A stretch of DNA of 64,000 nucleotides, taken from assembly GCA_029964075.1 (NCBI GenBank), contig CM057141.1, forward strand, positions 8,866,001 through 8,930,000, given 5' to 3'. Origin of the DNA: Patiria pectinifera. Taxonomy: Eukaryota; Echinodermata; Asteroidea; Valvatida; Asterinidae. Of this stretch, positions 35,993 to 44,749 are shown piece after piece (position 1 is the stretch's first letter; every line of letters begins with the position of its first letter). A program made the position numbers and the translations under genes. Under the pieces are notes generated by a model. That model saw only the letters and a list, made by a program, of their open reading frames with translations, ran no database searches and had not been told where the DNA came from.

Positions 35993-36538
35993 TTGCGGCA
36001 GCCTGTATATGACCCAAAATCAAACACTTTCGATCTCAGGCTGTGCTCCGTGGTCATATATGGGTCGATGTGGCCGGCAGCCATAGGCGCCTTTAAGACT
36101 GTTGATCCAAAAGAAATTTATCATGAAATTAAAGAAAATTATAACAGGCAACAGGAAGGTAATGACAGGGTTGTCCCTAGCGTAACTGTATATGCTATGG
36201 GAAGGAGTTTATCTGATTTGGAGGGGTGTGTAAAGTCATGTACTAAAATTTATAACATGTCTGAAAATGGGGCTCTCAGAAATGCAGCTAATATGGGACA
36301 CTGGTTGGAAATATCATTTAAAACCTTTCGGCGGGATAAGAAAAGGGGGAAGGTAATTTCAGCAAACTTCAACACCTGGTTGAAAAACAATTGTAAGATA
36401 AAAAGAACTTGGGCAAAAATTCACAGAGACTTTTACGACCTCACCAAGAAGTACCTGCAATTACTTCACTGTTGCCTACCCTTAACGTTCTTCAGAAAAA
36501 ATAAAATGCATATTGTAAACTATTTTAAAGTAATTTAG
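35993..36538 (+). pseudogene. Polinton-borne ORF of unknown function (~180 codons)
   Basis: An open frame just inside the left TIR. The first in-frame ATG is at 36068; upstream the frame opens after a TTTTTGTTAG tract that could be a splice acceptor. The protein is soluble-looking and rich in K, N and R. The end (FNTWLKNNCKIKRTWAKIHR, then DFYDLTKKYLQLLHC) has a helix-rich WL..N...R....Y..L pattern that I recall from uncharacterised invertebrate and virus-like proteins. I cannot name a domain. A hairpin that looks like a transcript end lies 124 bases downstream. It may be cargo rather than a core Polinton gene. Confidence 0.5.
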
Positions 36539-36661
36539 AAGTAGGATCAAAATGGACACATGCTGTGCTTTGCAACTGTGGCCAGTGTGGGCCTTGAGTA
36601 AAAACCTTTTGATATATGACAAACCAAACAGCTATTTAAATGAATAATTTGAATAACAACG

Positions 36662-36686
36662 AAAAAGCCACTCGGAGTGGCTTTTT
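36662..36686 (+). terminator. Terminator-like perfect hairpin
   Basis: AAAAAGCCACTC, one central G, then GAGTGGCTTTTT: a 12 bp perfect stem ending in a T run, downstream of the 36538 stop. In several large DNA viruses transcript ends fall at such palindromes; for Polintons this is an inference. Confidence 0.45.
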
Positions 36687-36730
36687 ACTGTATATATTAA
36701 AATATATGAATATCAAATAAAGAGAATGTA

Positions 36731-37076
36731 TAAATGATCGTTTTATCGAGTCCAAGTTCAATTATAATAAAATAATAAATAGAGGGCGCTATTCTGGGTG
36801 GTGAGGGATATCAAAAGTTAATATAAACAGAGGGTGGTATAATAAATGATCGATTTATCGAGTCCAAGTGCAATTATAATTTAAAAAAATCAATAGAGGG
36901 CGCCATTCATGGGTGGTGAGGGATATCAATTATAAACAGAGGGCGGTATTTAATTTTTATGATAAGGGATTAATTTACCGATAGAAACAGAGGGCGCTAT
37001 TTATGGGCGCTAAGGGATCTGATATCAATTATAAAAAGATATAGGTGCTGTTCAATAAAAAAACAGAGGGCGGTAT
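36731..37076. promoter_or_regulatory. Row of six AGAGGGCG(C/G)TATT motifs (CTCF-core-like)
   Basis: Motif copies begin at about 36781, 36829, 36894, 36938, 36989 and 37064, four of them preceded by AAC. They sit in longer degenerate units (ATCG.TTTATCGAGTCCAAGT, GGGTGGTGAGGGATATCAA) of about 113 bases. AGRGGGCGSTA fits the core of the CTCF recognition motif (AGRKGGCRSYV). The block lies directly upstream of the zinc-ribbon ORF at 37118, so a promoter, insulator or origin role is possible. The binding is not shown. Confidence 0.6.
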
Positions 37077-37117
37077 TGAAAAAGTGCTATCATTTTTATT
37101 TAAAATTTATTAAATAG

Positions 37118-37375
37118 ATGGAATACTTTGAGACACCGCAACTTGGGGATAAGTGCGGTCACCATATAATCATTGAGAATGGTTTCTTAATTTGTGAAAT
37201 GTGCGGTGAAATAGTCTCACGTTACTTTGATTTTTTGGCAGAAAATGCGCAAGAAGATCGTATCAATTGGTCCATTTTAAAGAGGAATCAAAAGAAAAGC
37301 CTCGATAAACTGATTTTTTTCTGTGTCTCCAGAGCAAGACTCAGAAGACGTCCAAGAAACGATCAATCAATATAA
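37118..37375 (+). pseudogene. TFIIB-like zinc-ribbon protein relic in the Polinton
   Basis: From an ATG, the ORF reads KCGHHIIIENGFLICEMCGE around residues 12-31. The spacing C13-x2-H16 ... C26-x2-C29-G matches the N-terminal zinc ribbon of TFIIB, whose metazoan form also uses C-x2-H for its first pair, and the following acidic/aromatic stretch fits too. TFIIB recruits RNA polymerase II to promoters; many large DNA viruses encode their own version. I do not know it as a core Polinton gene. The gene body beyond the ribbon appears broken. Other Zn-ribbon proteins of the TFIIB/Brf/TFIIS kind are possible alternatives. Confidence 0.6.
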
Positions 37376-37700
37376 CGAGCTCGTTAATTACAAAACATTG
37401 AGGGGAAACGGATGTATTAAACAATCATTAATAGCCGCGTGTTTTCATCATGTAGTTTGATTAGACAAAGAACGAGTTAGATATTTATTTAAAGTGACTT
37501 TATTATCAATTTGATAAAGCACTAAAAAGATACAATGACCACTACAATAAAGGCGGGGCTGAGGGTGACACCCTAAGAGGTGATATAGAGGTGTAACTCG
37601 GTGGATCGCTTTCATACTGTTTATTTACCGAGAATTCGAACTTGTAAGTTTTTCGATAAGAGATTTTTTTCTTTTGTCAGCTGTTCGTCGACCCGTTTTT
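37376..37700. other. Polinton interior between the two gene blocks
   Basis: Decayed sequence between the plus-strand zinc-ribbon relic and the minus-strand gene block. Short coding-like pieces are present, but nothing I can name as a separate gene. Confidence 0.4.
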
Positions 37701-37762
37701 TAACTTCTTTTTCAAAGTCTGAATCGTTTTCAATTTTTTTGAAGCTTTGTGCTGGTCTTTGT

Positions 37763-38128
37763 TCAAATTTTTTGCTTAAGCTTGATAAATTTTGCGAGCT
37801 CTCTCGTAATCAATACAAACTCTTCGTGCGATATATCTCCGTTGTTGATGGCTTGAGACACGTATTCTTCAATCGGGTCGTGCTTTTTCAGCTTGGCGGA
37901 TAATCGCTTAGACGCGATTCTACGCAGAAAATCTACACCAAAAGCGCCTATAAACATTCCTTTTAACACCAATCCAACGGGGGCTGATATAACACCCAAG
38001 AGAGCGGGAATACCGACACCCGCTGCTATAGCCCCCAATCCTTCTAATCCTAGCTCTACGTAATTAATCGTGCCGATTACTCTCTTTATTTTTTTATAAG
38101 TGCGCTCTCGGTGGTCTCTCTCTTTCAA
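37763..38128 (-). pseudogene. Polinton small membrane-type protein relic
   Basis: A 121-residue frame with a basic N-terminus, then a long Gly/Ala/Ile/Val-rich hydrophobic segment (GLGAIAAGVGIPALLGVISA, then PVGLVLKGMFIGAFG, residues ~29-64) and a charged C-terminal part rich in K and E. Hydrophobic glycine-rich segments of this kind occur in small virion proteins of Polintons and related viruses. Function unknown; a membrane-active minor virion protein is one possibility. Confidence 0.5.
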
Positions 38129-38278
38129 GATTAAAGATCGAATCTCTTAAATCTTTTTAAGTCTGTACACTTTTGTTTCTTCGTTACTATTTAATCGGAG
38201 TACATAGATCTCCAGAAATATCGGGGTATAATACCTTATTATCTATACTCATGTTTTTAATATAAAAAGATTTTAAAA

Positions 38279-38824
38279 TTAAAAGATCTCCAACTCTATC
38301 ATTATACTCACACCCTTGTTGTTGATGATCTGTCCTTTTTCACCTATGATTGAAAATGTCAGTTTGTCGATTATACCGTTTTTAAGTTTTTTGAAACCCT
38401 CGACTCTATCAGGCTCGGGTTCGCGCTTACCCACGGGTACGATTTTTAAGATGTCAGACGGTCGACCATCGAGGACATTTTCACTCGTACTTAATTGCGG
38501 GCAGCGAATAAACAAAAATTTAAACAGATTAATATTGTAAGACCCCGTATACACCACTTTGGGTACCAGTCTTCCCTTGGGTAAATTGAGTAATCGAGAA
38601 ACTTCTCTGTTCAAACGCAATTTGAGTTTCACGTCGGTTACCACCAACGTCACCTTTTTAGATTCTCTTAATATTCAAAAACTTACCCCGGGTATAGAAT
38701 TTAAAATGAAATCGAACCAATCGACGTCGTACCACCCCGGTGGTATGGTGACCGAACTGGTGACTTCGGCTAGTAAGGGCACTAAATGACTCGGAGAAAT
38801 AAAATCTAAATCATCACCCGACAT
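38279..38824 (-). pseudogene. Penton-like minor capsid protein relic (Polinton)
   Basis: The minus-strand gene starts with an ATG at 38824 (SGDDLDFISPSHLV), continues through TIPPGWYDVDWFDFIL, and in the distal part has LDGRPSDILKIVPVG, then IIDKLTFSIIGEKGQIINNK and a closing IMIELEIF. The PPG.Y....I opening and the (L)TF.I.D..G..I...G..V.I.L.I ending are the pattern I associate with the Polinton penton-like single jelly-roll capsid protein, which occupies the virion vertices. It neighbours MCP and ATPase, as expected. It is broken. Confidence 0.6.
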
Positions 38825-38829
38825 GATAA

Positions 38830-39042
38830 GACTTCCCCGTATTGTTATCCGATTCTCTAATTGTTCTCACCCTAGGTTTGCTTATTCTACCTTCGATATA
38901 TTCTAGCGCTATCTTTTTACCTTCAGAGATTTGATGGCATCTTTCATATAAATTTCTTAATAAAAATATAAGCGTATTGCGTTCTACACTGTTTAGGGTA
39001 GCTACTCGTTTTTTTTATTGTACACAAGTTCATGTGCGTCAC
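38830..39042. other. Polinton spacer, no gene recognised
   Basis: A short A+T-rich stretch between the penton-like relic and the next minus-strand frame. No motif recognised. Confidence 0.4.
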
Positions 39043-39342
39043 TTATTTGATTTGTTTTTCCTGGATCGATTCTAAAGCAGAGTCTAGTCTGTCTTCTTCG
39101 TATGCTTCTATAAGGTCGTTTATAACTCTATTGAAATCATTTTCGTTGTTAATTAAAAAGTGGTAGGGGTACTCGGGTACCAATCGCGCAATAAAATCTC
39201 TATCCATTCTTATTACCGCATCTGGGTCGAGTTCACTGGGTCTTATAGAGTCATCACGTCTTTTAGCTGGTTGTCCGTCTATTTGCGTATACCAATCAAT
39301 CTCCGTGGAGCTGGAAATATTAAAATATCCAGGGTTAAACAT
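39043..39342 (-). pseudogene. Polinton hypothetical protein (99 codons)
   Basis: An acidic frame with IRPSELDPDAVIRMDRDFIA and YPYHFLINNENDFNRVINDL, predicted mostly helical at the C-terminal end. I do not recognise it. Its position between the penton-like relic and the ATPase block suggests a virion or assembly protein, but that is position-based inference. Confidence 0.45.
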
Positions 39343-39472
39343 CAGCCTTTTTACGTGTACACATTTTTGACCGTTTAATTATCTACAACGTCTTCTAATT
39401 TAAAAGTCTGCTCATTTTGAAACAAGTGAACGAATGCATTTATTTAAAAGTCTTTTTATATTAAAACTGAAA

Positions 39473-39691
39473 CTAAAATAATGAGTGATTTTGAGTCGTT
39501 AAAAAAGCAGTTTCGTACAGATGATACAATTTGTCGAGTTCTTTACTGTCAAGAGCTTCGATATGTTTAAGGGTGTATTCCTTTCCCAAGTACTTTCTAG
39601 AGTTTCCGGCTGCTACGACACTGCACAAACGATCTTTATGTTCTGTGTTGTGATCTTGTTCGTTCATTAAAGCAAGTTTTAGGTCCTCCAT
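39473..39691 (-). pseudogene. Polinton hypothetical protein (72 codons)
   Basis: The frame opens MEDLKLALMNEQDHNTEHKD, then LGKEYTLKHIEALDSKELDK and LYHLYETAF. The Y.L..I..L...EL..LY..YE pattern is known to me from small uncharacterised Polinton ORFs next to the capsid and ATPase genes. It is short, helical and charged; function unknown. Confidence 0.5.
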
Positions 39692-39937
39692 CTAATTAGA
39701 AACGAATTTTATTTTGTTGTAGCTTTTGCAACTTTGTTACAAAAGCGAAGGTATTCGTATGTGTAAAACGATAGATTAAGCGATATGATGATAATAGCCA
39801 AAACTGCAAATACTCGAATATTGCTATCATTTACTAACAGCAAAATGTATTTTGTTGACGTTTATTGAATAGGTTGCTGATTTTTGTTGATTAGCAAATT
39901 TTAATACCTGTGTAGCATGTTGAGTAGGTTGCTACTC
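39692..39937. other. Polinton spacer
   Basis: A+T-rich. No gene recognised. Confidence 0.4.
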
Positions 39938-40038
39938 ACCTAGCTTATTTTACTTGAGCAGCTAGCTTATTTTAACTTGAGCAACTAGCTTATATAACTT
40001 GAGCAGCTAGCTTATTTAACTTGAGCAGCTCGGTTATT
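39938..40038. repeat. ~24 bp tandem repeat within the Polinton
   Basis: About four and a half copies of AACTTGAGCAGCTAGCTTAT with a variable T run between them. It lies just beyond the 3' end of the ATPase relic. Confidence 0.85.
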
Positions 40039-40041
40039 TAC

Positions 40042-40647
40042 CTACTCCAATAGCTCGTAACTAACTGGAGGTTCGGTGTATACGACCAATTTACTATATT
40101 TCACATTTCTCAAACGTCGTTTTATATAATCTCGTTCTGCAATCGGTACAACATCATTTTCGTCTAACGCTTGATCAAAAGATGTTTTATCTTTGCAGTA
40201 AAATAATGCCAACCAAGCCGTATTTTCTCTATAATCTTTTAAAACGCTATTGTTGTTTTTTGAGTAAGTAACCAACAGCTGTGATTTACGTGTCTTCTGC
40301 TAAACGCCATCTTGCTTAAAGCGCACGTCTTTTTACGATATTTAATCTCTTGATCCGAAGAGCAATCGTCTACGATAGGTGGTAGCAACACCTTTGAGTT
40401 CTTTCCTGTAAATATCGATCGCTTCGTTGAGCGTCATCTTGTACAATTCCGGATCGCAGAGGTATAGCTCGGGATCTGCGTGAACCCACTTTCTTTCGAT
40501 GTACGTTTTATTTTTAAAAACGGTAGGGCAAATGATGACTATCGCTTCAAATACGTTTTTATAATCTGACTCTAACAGACCCAAAATCCATTTGGTTTTA
40601 CCTGAATTTGTTTTGCCGACGATTAAAGCGCAATGCGGTTGTGTCAT
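40042..40647 (-). pseudogene. Polinton packaging ATPase relic (FtsK/HerA type)
   Basis: The gene opens with MTQPHCALIVGKTNSGKTKW; GKTNSGKT is the Walker A loop. It continues with FEAIVIICPTVFKNKTY, the strand-and-proline pattern (IVI.CPT...N.TY..R.W) of Polinton/adeno-like packaging ATPases. Its distal piece contains LKDYRENTAWLALFYCKDKT, then DENDVVPIAERDYIKRRLRN and KYSKLVVYTEPP, the usual end of the family. The product would drive DNA into the capsid. It overlaps or abuts the MCP start region downstream of the capsid gene. The copy is broken. Confidence 0.8.
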
Positions 40648-40653
40648 TTTAAC

Positions 40654-41914
40654 TTAACAGAGATTTAAAATTACCGTCTTCCAAGTTCAATTGAGCATCC
40701 ATGATTAAAAATACGTACATCGTGAGGTCACCTTGACTTTCGGCTTCTCTGTTAAATTGAACGTTGATGCCTCCTCCGTCTCCAAGTTTCCTACCGGATC
40801 CGTGAGCGGAATTGTCGTCGTTACTTCTAAAATCGAGCCACAGACCGTACTTGTTTTTTAGATGATCTCCGAGGTCACAACCTGTTGAATTTAAGTCTTT
40901 GGATACTCCTCGTCCGCTTTTGGTATCACTGTCTCCAAAGAACTTGATAATTTCGTTCCAGTGTTAATACTGAAACATGCCTTGACTGTAGAGTTGATTG
41001 GGGTTACCTTCTACCGTCACCGATGTTTTGGTTAATTTTGGATTATAAAATCGCTGTGGATTTTTGTCCGTGGGATCTTTAAACAAAAACAAAATACCCT
41101 TGAGACTCCTGATGGGTTGATTGACGCTGACGTTCCAAAGCGTGTCCGATTTGTTGACGGATCTAACTTCTAGCGAGTGGATTTTATCAAACAGGTATTG
41201 CATTAAAACCTGGTGTTTATTCCTGATGGTGATAGCCAGGTCTCTGTTAGTCACCACTTCGTATTCAAGAGTCAAGTCTGAGATACAATACATCGCCGCC
41301 GTATCTGAGCTGTTGACTACTTATTTCGTGATCGTTAAACTTTATCTCGTACGTCAGAGGTTGTTTTAAACTGCTTGGGTAAAAAGGGTGATGCGAAGTC
41401 AGTATGTCAATGTCTAGGGGAATACAATATCTGTTACCATAAGCATCCGCGATAGCTTGATCTTTACCGTTGTTGGCGCCTGCGTTAGCATCTTGAGCCC
41501 CCGTTCTTAGTTTAGACACGTTTTCATTTTCTATGCCCGAGTACGCCATGTTTCGAGTTGTCGAGCTGTTGAGCCAATTGTCTTTAAAGTTGTGATACAC
41601 GTCGGCGTGACGATAACTCACGATTTCGTGACCTTGAAGTCTGACGCTATTTCGCTGACTAAATTTCTAGCCAAATTGCCAAAAATGGTTCTATTGTTGT
41701 CGCTTCCACCTTCGAGTTCTAAATTGAAAGCTAGTTTACAAGTGCCGGATACGATCACGTCGTCTACACCCAATTGAGGAAACTTGACCCTCAGCATTTG
41801 CCCCTCCGATATACTACTGGGATTGTGGGTAATGACCACCTCTTTTCTCTCACCCTTGATAGATCTGGGTACTTTTAATAGTCTGCGGGGGTTGAGTTTT
41901 TTTTCCGTACGCAT
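40654..41914 (-). pseudogene. Polinton major capsid protein relic (double jelly-roll)
   Basis: Three successive pieces on the minus strand carry the family's landmarks. Near the start are VVITHNPSSISEGQMLRVKF and PQLGVDDVIVSGTCKLAFNL. In the middle are YHNFKDNWLNSSTTRNMAYS and IPLDIDILTSHHPFYP, then LTYEIKFNDHEI. In the last third are LTLEYEVVTNRDLAITIRNK and a final LIMDAQLN-type strand before the stop. The order and the N.ST..G..L.V.FP.L...D.I..GT.KL.F pattern are those of Polinton MCP, the capsomer protein of the predicted virion. It is broken by several changes. Confidence 0.85.
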
Positions 41915-41940
41915 TCATTTTATTTATAAGAGTTTTAAAT

Positions 41941-42363
41941 TTAAAGGTATCTGTAAGCTAAGAAGCCCACCAACAGCGTTCCTCCCGCGATAAACGCGAG
42001 TTCTTTTTCTATTTGTTGGTCGCTAGGCTCGTAAAAATCTTTGAGTTTGGGTTCGCGTTGCAGTCCTACGGGTAGTTCGGTAGATTGTCCACTCACTTCG
42101 TTGTAGTAACGCAACGCTCGGTCTACGTCGGAAAATGTTTCTTTAGAAGCTTTTTGTTTTCTGATACGTTCGTTAAGAAAATGTAGATATTTCGTTCGTT
42201 CTCGTTGCCACCGATCTTTGGCGGCCAAGAGTTATTCTATCCCTAAGTCGTGTCTCTTACGCTACTCGTCGCTCTGTTTCAGATTTGAAAATAAAAAGTT
42301 TGAACCCGTAAAAGCTAAGGCGTTGACGATCGCGCCTCCTATCATCATAGCAACTCTAGCCAT
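41941..42363 (-). pseudogene. Polinton conserved small protein with terminal membrane segments
   Basis: The gene begins MARVAMMIGGAIVNALAFTG at 42363 and ends with EKELAFIAGGTLLVGFLAYR near 41941. Between them is a charged helical part (KYLHFLNERIRKQKASKE, DVDRALRYYNEVSG, KLKDFYEPSDQQ). GGA.VNALAF.GSN..FS, then D...RHD, ending in a C-terminal hydrophobic helix, is a recurring small Polinton protein of unknown role encoded immediately upstream of MCP. It may be membrane- or virion-associated. It is broken. Confidence 0.65.
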
Positions 42364-42386
42364 ATTATTATAAACGTCTTTTATAA

Positions 42387-42551
42387 GGGAATAAATGTGT
42401 GCTCCAGAAGTTTTTATCACTCTGTTTAATACCACTTAGAGTCTGGGTGCTGATAATTACCCGAGCCAGAGGCGAGGGTAATTATCAGCACCCAGACTCT
42501 AAGTGGTCTTAAACAGAGTGATAAATACCGACGGAGCACATATTTATTCCC
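42387..42551. repeat. 165 bp near-perfect hairpin upstream of two divergent Polinton genes
   Basis: Arms GGGAATAAATGTGTGCTCC / GGAGCACATATTTATTCCC at the base and GGGTGCTGATAATTACCC / GGGTAATTATCAGCACCC near the tip, with about 80 bases per arm and a tip of GAGCCAGAGGCGA. It lies between the minus-strand gene starting at 42363 and the promoter-like block before the integrase. It could be a hairpin MITE inserted in the Polinton, or a native structured element. Confidence 0.85.
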
Positions 42552-42805
42552 ATTCATAAATACCTTTTCGGTAACAAAAAATCCTATAATTCGTTCAGAA
42601 CATCCCGATTTTGTTCAACAAATTCACTTTATGCTTTTTGAAACATCCCTCCTGCAAAATAATGGAGTGTTCAGCTGGCGAGTAAGATGTAAACAACCCT
42701 TTTATGGAGATTGACGCGCGCGTATCATGTTCTACGCGATGTCGCGCAGAACGCACCTGGCGCGTTGGGTTTTGAATTTAGAACTATAAAATTCTAACTC
42801 CCTGG

Positions 42806-43021
42806 TAGTGTTGCGCATGCCTACGTGAGGATTGTGAACGTTCAACCAATGAAACGATAAGAGGCACTGGATTTTTAGGAGTCCACATTTTATTGTGACA
42901 CCGGAAAAGTGTTTAAGACCAGCTAGCCATGTCTTTATCATCCGTTTAAGACTGGCCACGTGATGGGCTCTCGACCAATAGGAATGCGTAAACTGTCTTA
43001 GGTATTTATGAATATTAAATA
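42806..43021 (+). promoter_or_regulatory. Promoter-like block upstream of the Polinton integrase
   Basis: A 216 bp block that ends directly before the integrase ATG (43024). Contains TTGCGCATGCC (NRF1-like), CCAAT in GTTCAACCAATGAAACG and GACCAATAGG, and CACGTG. A separate copy occurs at 28836-29047, and most of it is duplicated at 44750-44921. The combination suggests a bidirectional or host-type promoter. A repeat that merely inserted here is the alternative. Confidence 0.6.
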
Positions 43022-43954
43022 ATATGAAAACATTATCTAAACTGTATTATAGCCCGAGCGGTTATTGGAAAGGTGAAAGCGCCGTCGACCATTTACACGA
43101 TAAAACCAAAATCGATAAAAAGGTAATCCGAGATTGGCTTAAAAAACAAGCAATTTGGCAAATTTATCTACCGGGTCCCACGTATGTACCCAGGCCTACG
43201 AGTACTTCGCGAGAGTTTGAAACACCAAACGACTTTCACCAAATGGATGTGCTATACCTACCCTGGGATAAAGTAAAACGCAAGACTTATAGATACGCTT
43301 TGACGGTTGTTGACATTGCGAGTCGATACCACGAAGCAGAACCTTTGGTTTCTAAAATGGCGGATTCCACCCGAGATGCTATCATCAAGATTTACGCGAG
43401 TCTCCTTTGCGTTACCCTAAAACGTTGAGAGTAGACGCCGGTACCGAATTTAAAGGCGCTTTTAAACAATTGATGACCATAAAAAACGTCGAGATTATCG
43501 TAGGTGAACCCGGAAACCACCGATCGCAGGGTATCGTAGAAAGATTTAATCGAACGCTAGCCGAGAGACTGTTTGGTCATCAATACGCTCAAGAAATGTT
43601 AAATCCCGAGAGTAGAAACATGCAATGTGTCGAGTGATTACCCGGCGTGATCAAGGCTATAAATGACGAAACGACAAGATTATTAGCTAAAGCGCCGTCA
43701 CAGGCGGTTAAACTAGAACAGGTCCGGCAATCGCCGGCTAACCCCGTTAAAACAAAAGAGCAGAATTTACCGCAAGATGCTATGGTTAGATATTTATATT
43801 GCCCGGGTGAGCAAGAGGGGGGTACTTCGAGAAGAGCCACGGATCCCATTTGGAGCGTAGACATCTTCAACGTTGAAAAAAGAATGAGTTAATTTAAAAT
43901 GGTTAACGGAAAAAAAGTGACGACGGGCCCCACGCTGTATTACCTGCAAGACGG
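42851..43954. repeat. Duplicated block A, copy 1
   Basis: 1104 bp, identical as far as I can read to 44750-45853 (offset 1899). It spans the distal promoter-like block and most of the integrase relic. Its left boundary lies inside GAAACGATAAG and its right boundary after CTGCAAGACGG. Confidence 0.9.
43024..43954 (+). pseudogene. Polinton integrase relic, copy 1
   Basis: Begins with an ATG (MKTLSKLYYSPSGYWKGESA). Recognised by the retroviral-type integrase core: NDFHQMDVLYLP with the first Asp, LRVDAGTEFKG with the second, and RSQGIVERFNRTLAERL with the Glu. The segment AMVRYLYCPGE belongs to the C-terminal part. The family's integrase joins the element's TIR ends to a 6 bp-staggered target. 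This copy ends at the block A/B junction. It is a broken fossil and is identical in protein text to copy 2. Confidence 0.8.
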
Positions 43955-44749
43955 ATCGTGAAGATCGTCTGGGTATTCTAAATCTACTTCAAAGCAATAA
44001 CCGGTGTTTGACGTTTTCCTGAGAGATAATATCTTGGACTCGGTAAACGTTTTTGTAGACGCCCATTTAAAGTCTTTGTAAGGCAGGTATTGACTCATGG
44101 CCCAGCCGTACAGATTGTTTGCATCAAGGTAGGTAATGTAACTCGACGGCTCGTTTGGATTATGGTCGGGTAGGTATTTGTTGTTGGCTTTGTGGTATCT
44201 CATACCACCCATGCTCGAGATACCACCTCTTTTTGCCTTTTCAAAAAATAAATGTTTGTCTAGGTCGGTCAACAACTCGAGTTTAACTTCCTAGTGTTTT
44301 AACAAGGCATCCCACGACAATCCTGGTGCTGTGTAGTAATTAGCTGGATCTAACGCGTAGTTTGTAATACACGTTTGCCTAAAGTTTTCAAATACACAAG
44401 CCAGTAATAACGTATCGGTAGTGACGTACAAATCGTGATATTCCCCCAAGTTTTTGACGTTAAACTCATTCCACGTCAGTTTAGCTCTGTCGTAGTCCTC
44501 TCGCGATATATTTTTGTCTTTTAGGCTGCCGTAAAATTGTTCGATGGGGGGTAGGCTGGTCTCTGAAATCTGTCAAACGAGTCCATGTATTCACATGGAT
44601 AAACTCCTTTTTGAAACAACGAGTCGATGTTTTGGCGATTAAAATGTTCTCTGAGTAGTTTAAACGACTCTCTTGGACAAGCTTTAGATTATCTATCCAA
44701 CGAAGACGCCATAAAATTAAATGAGTCTATAAATCGCATATTTCCAATC
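43955..44749. repeat. Duplicated block B, copy 1 (PolB segment)
   Basis: 795 bp matching 46955-47750 with a handful of single-base differences. It carries the PolB region with YLDANNLYGWAMSQYLP on the minus strand. Its right end (TTTCCAATC) runs straight into block A copy 2. Confidence 0.9.

Noticed and set aside
42732-42959. Minus-strand frame (and its parallel at 28826-29062) as a conserved small protein
   Set aside because: The similarity between the two loci is due to the shared promoter-like repeat block. The two frames diverge by frame-disrupting differences and extend beyond the shared block.
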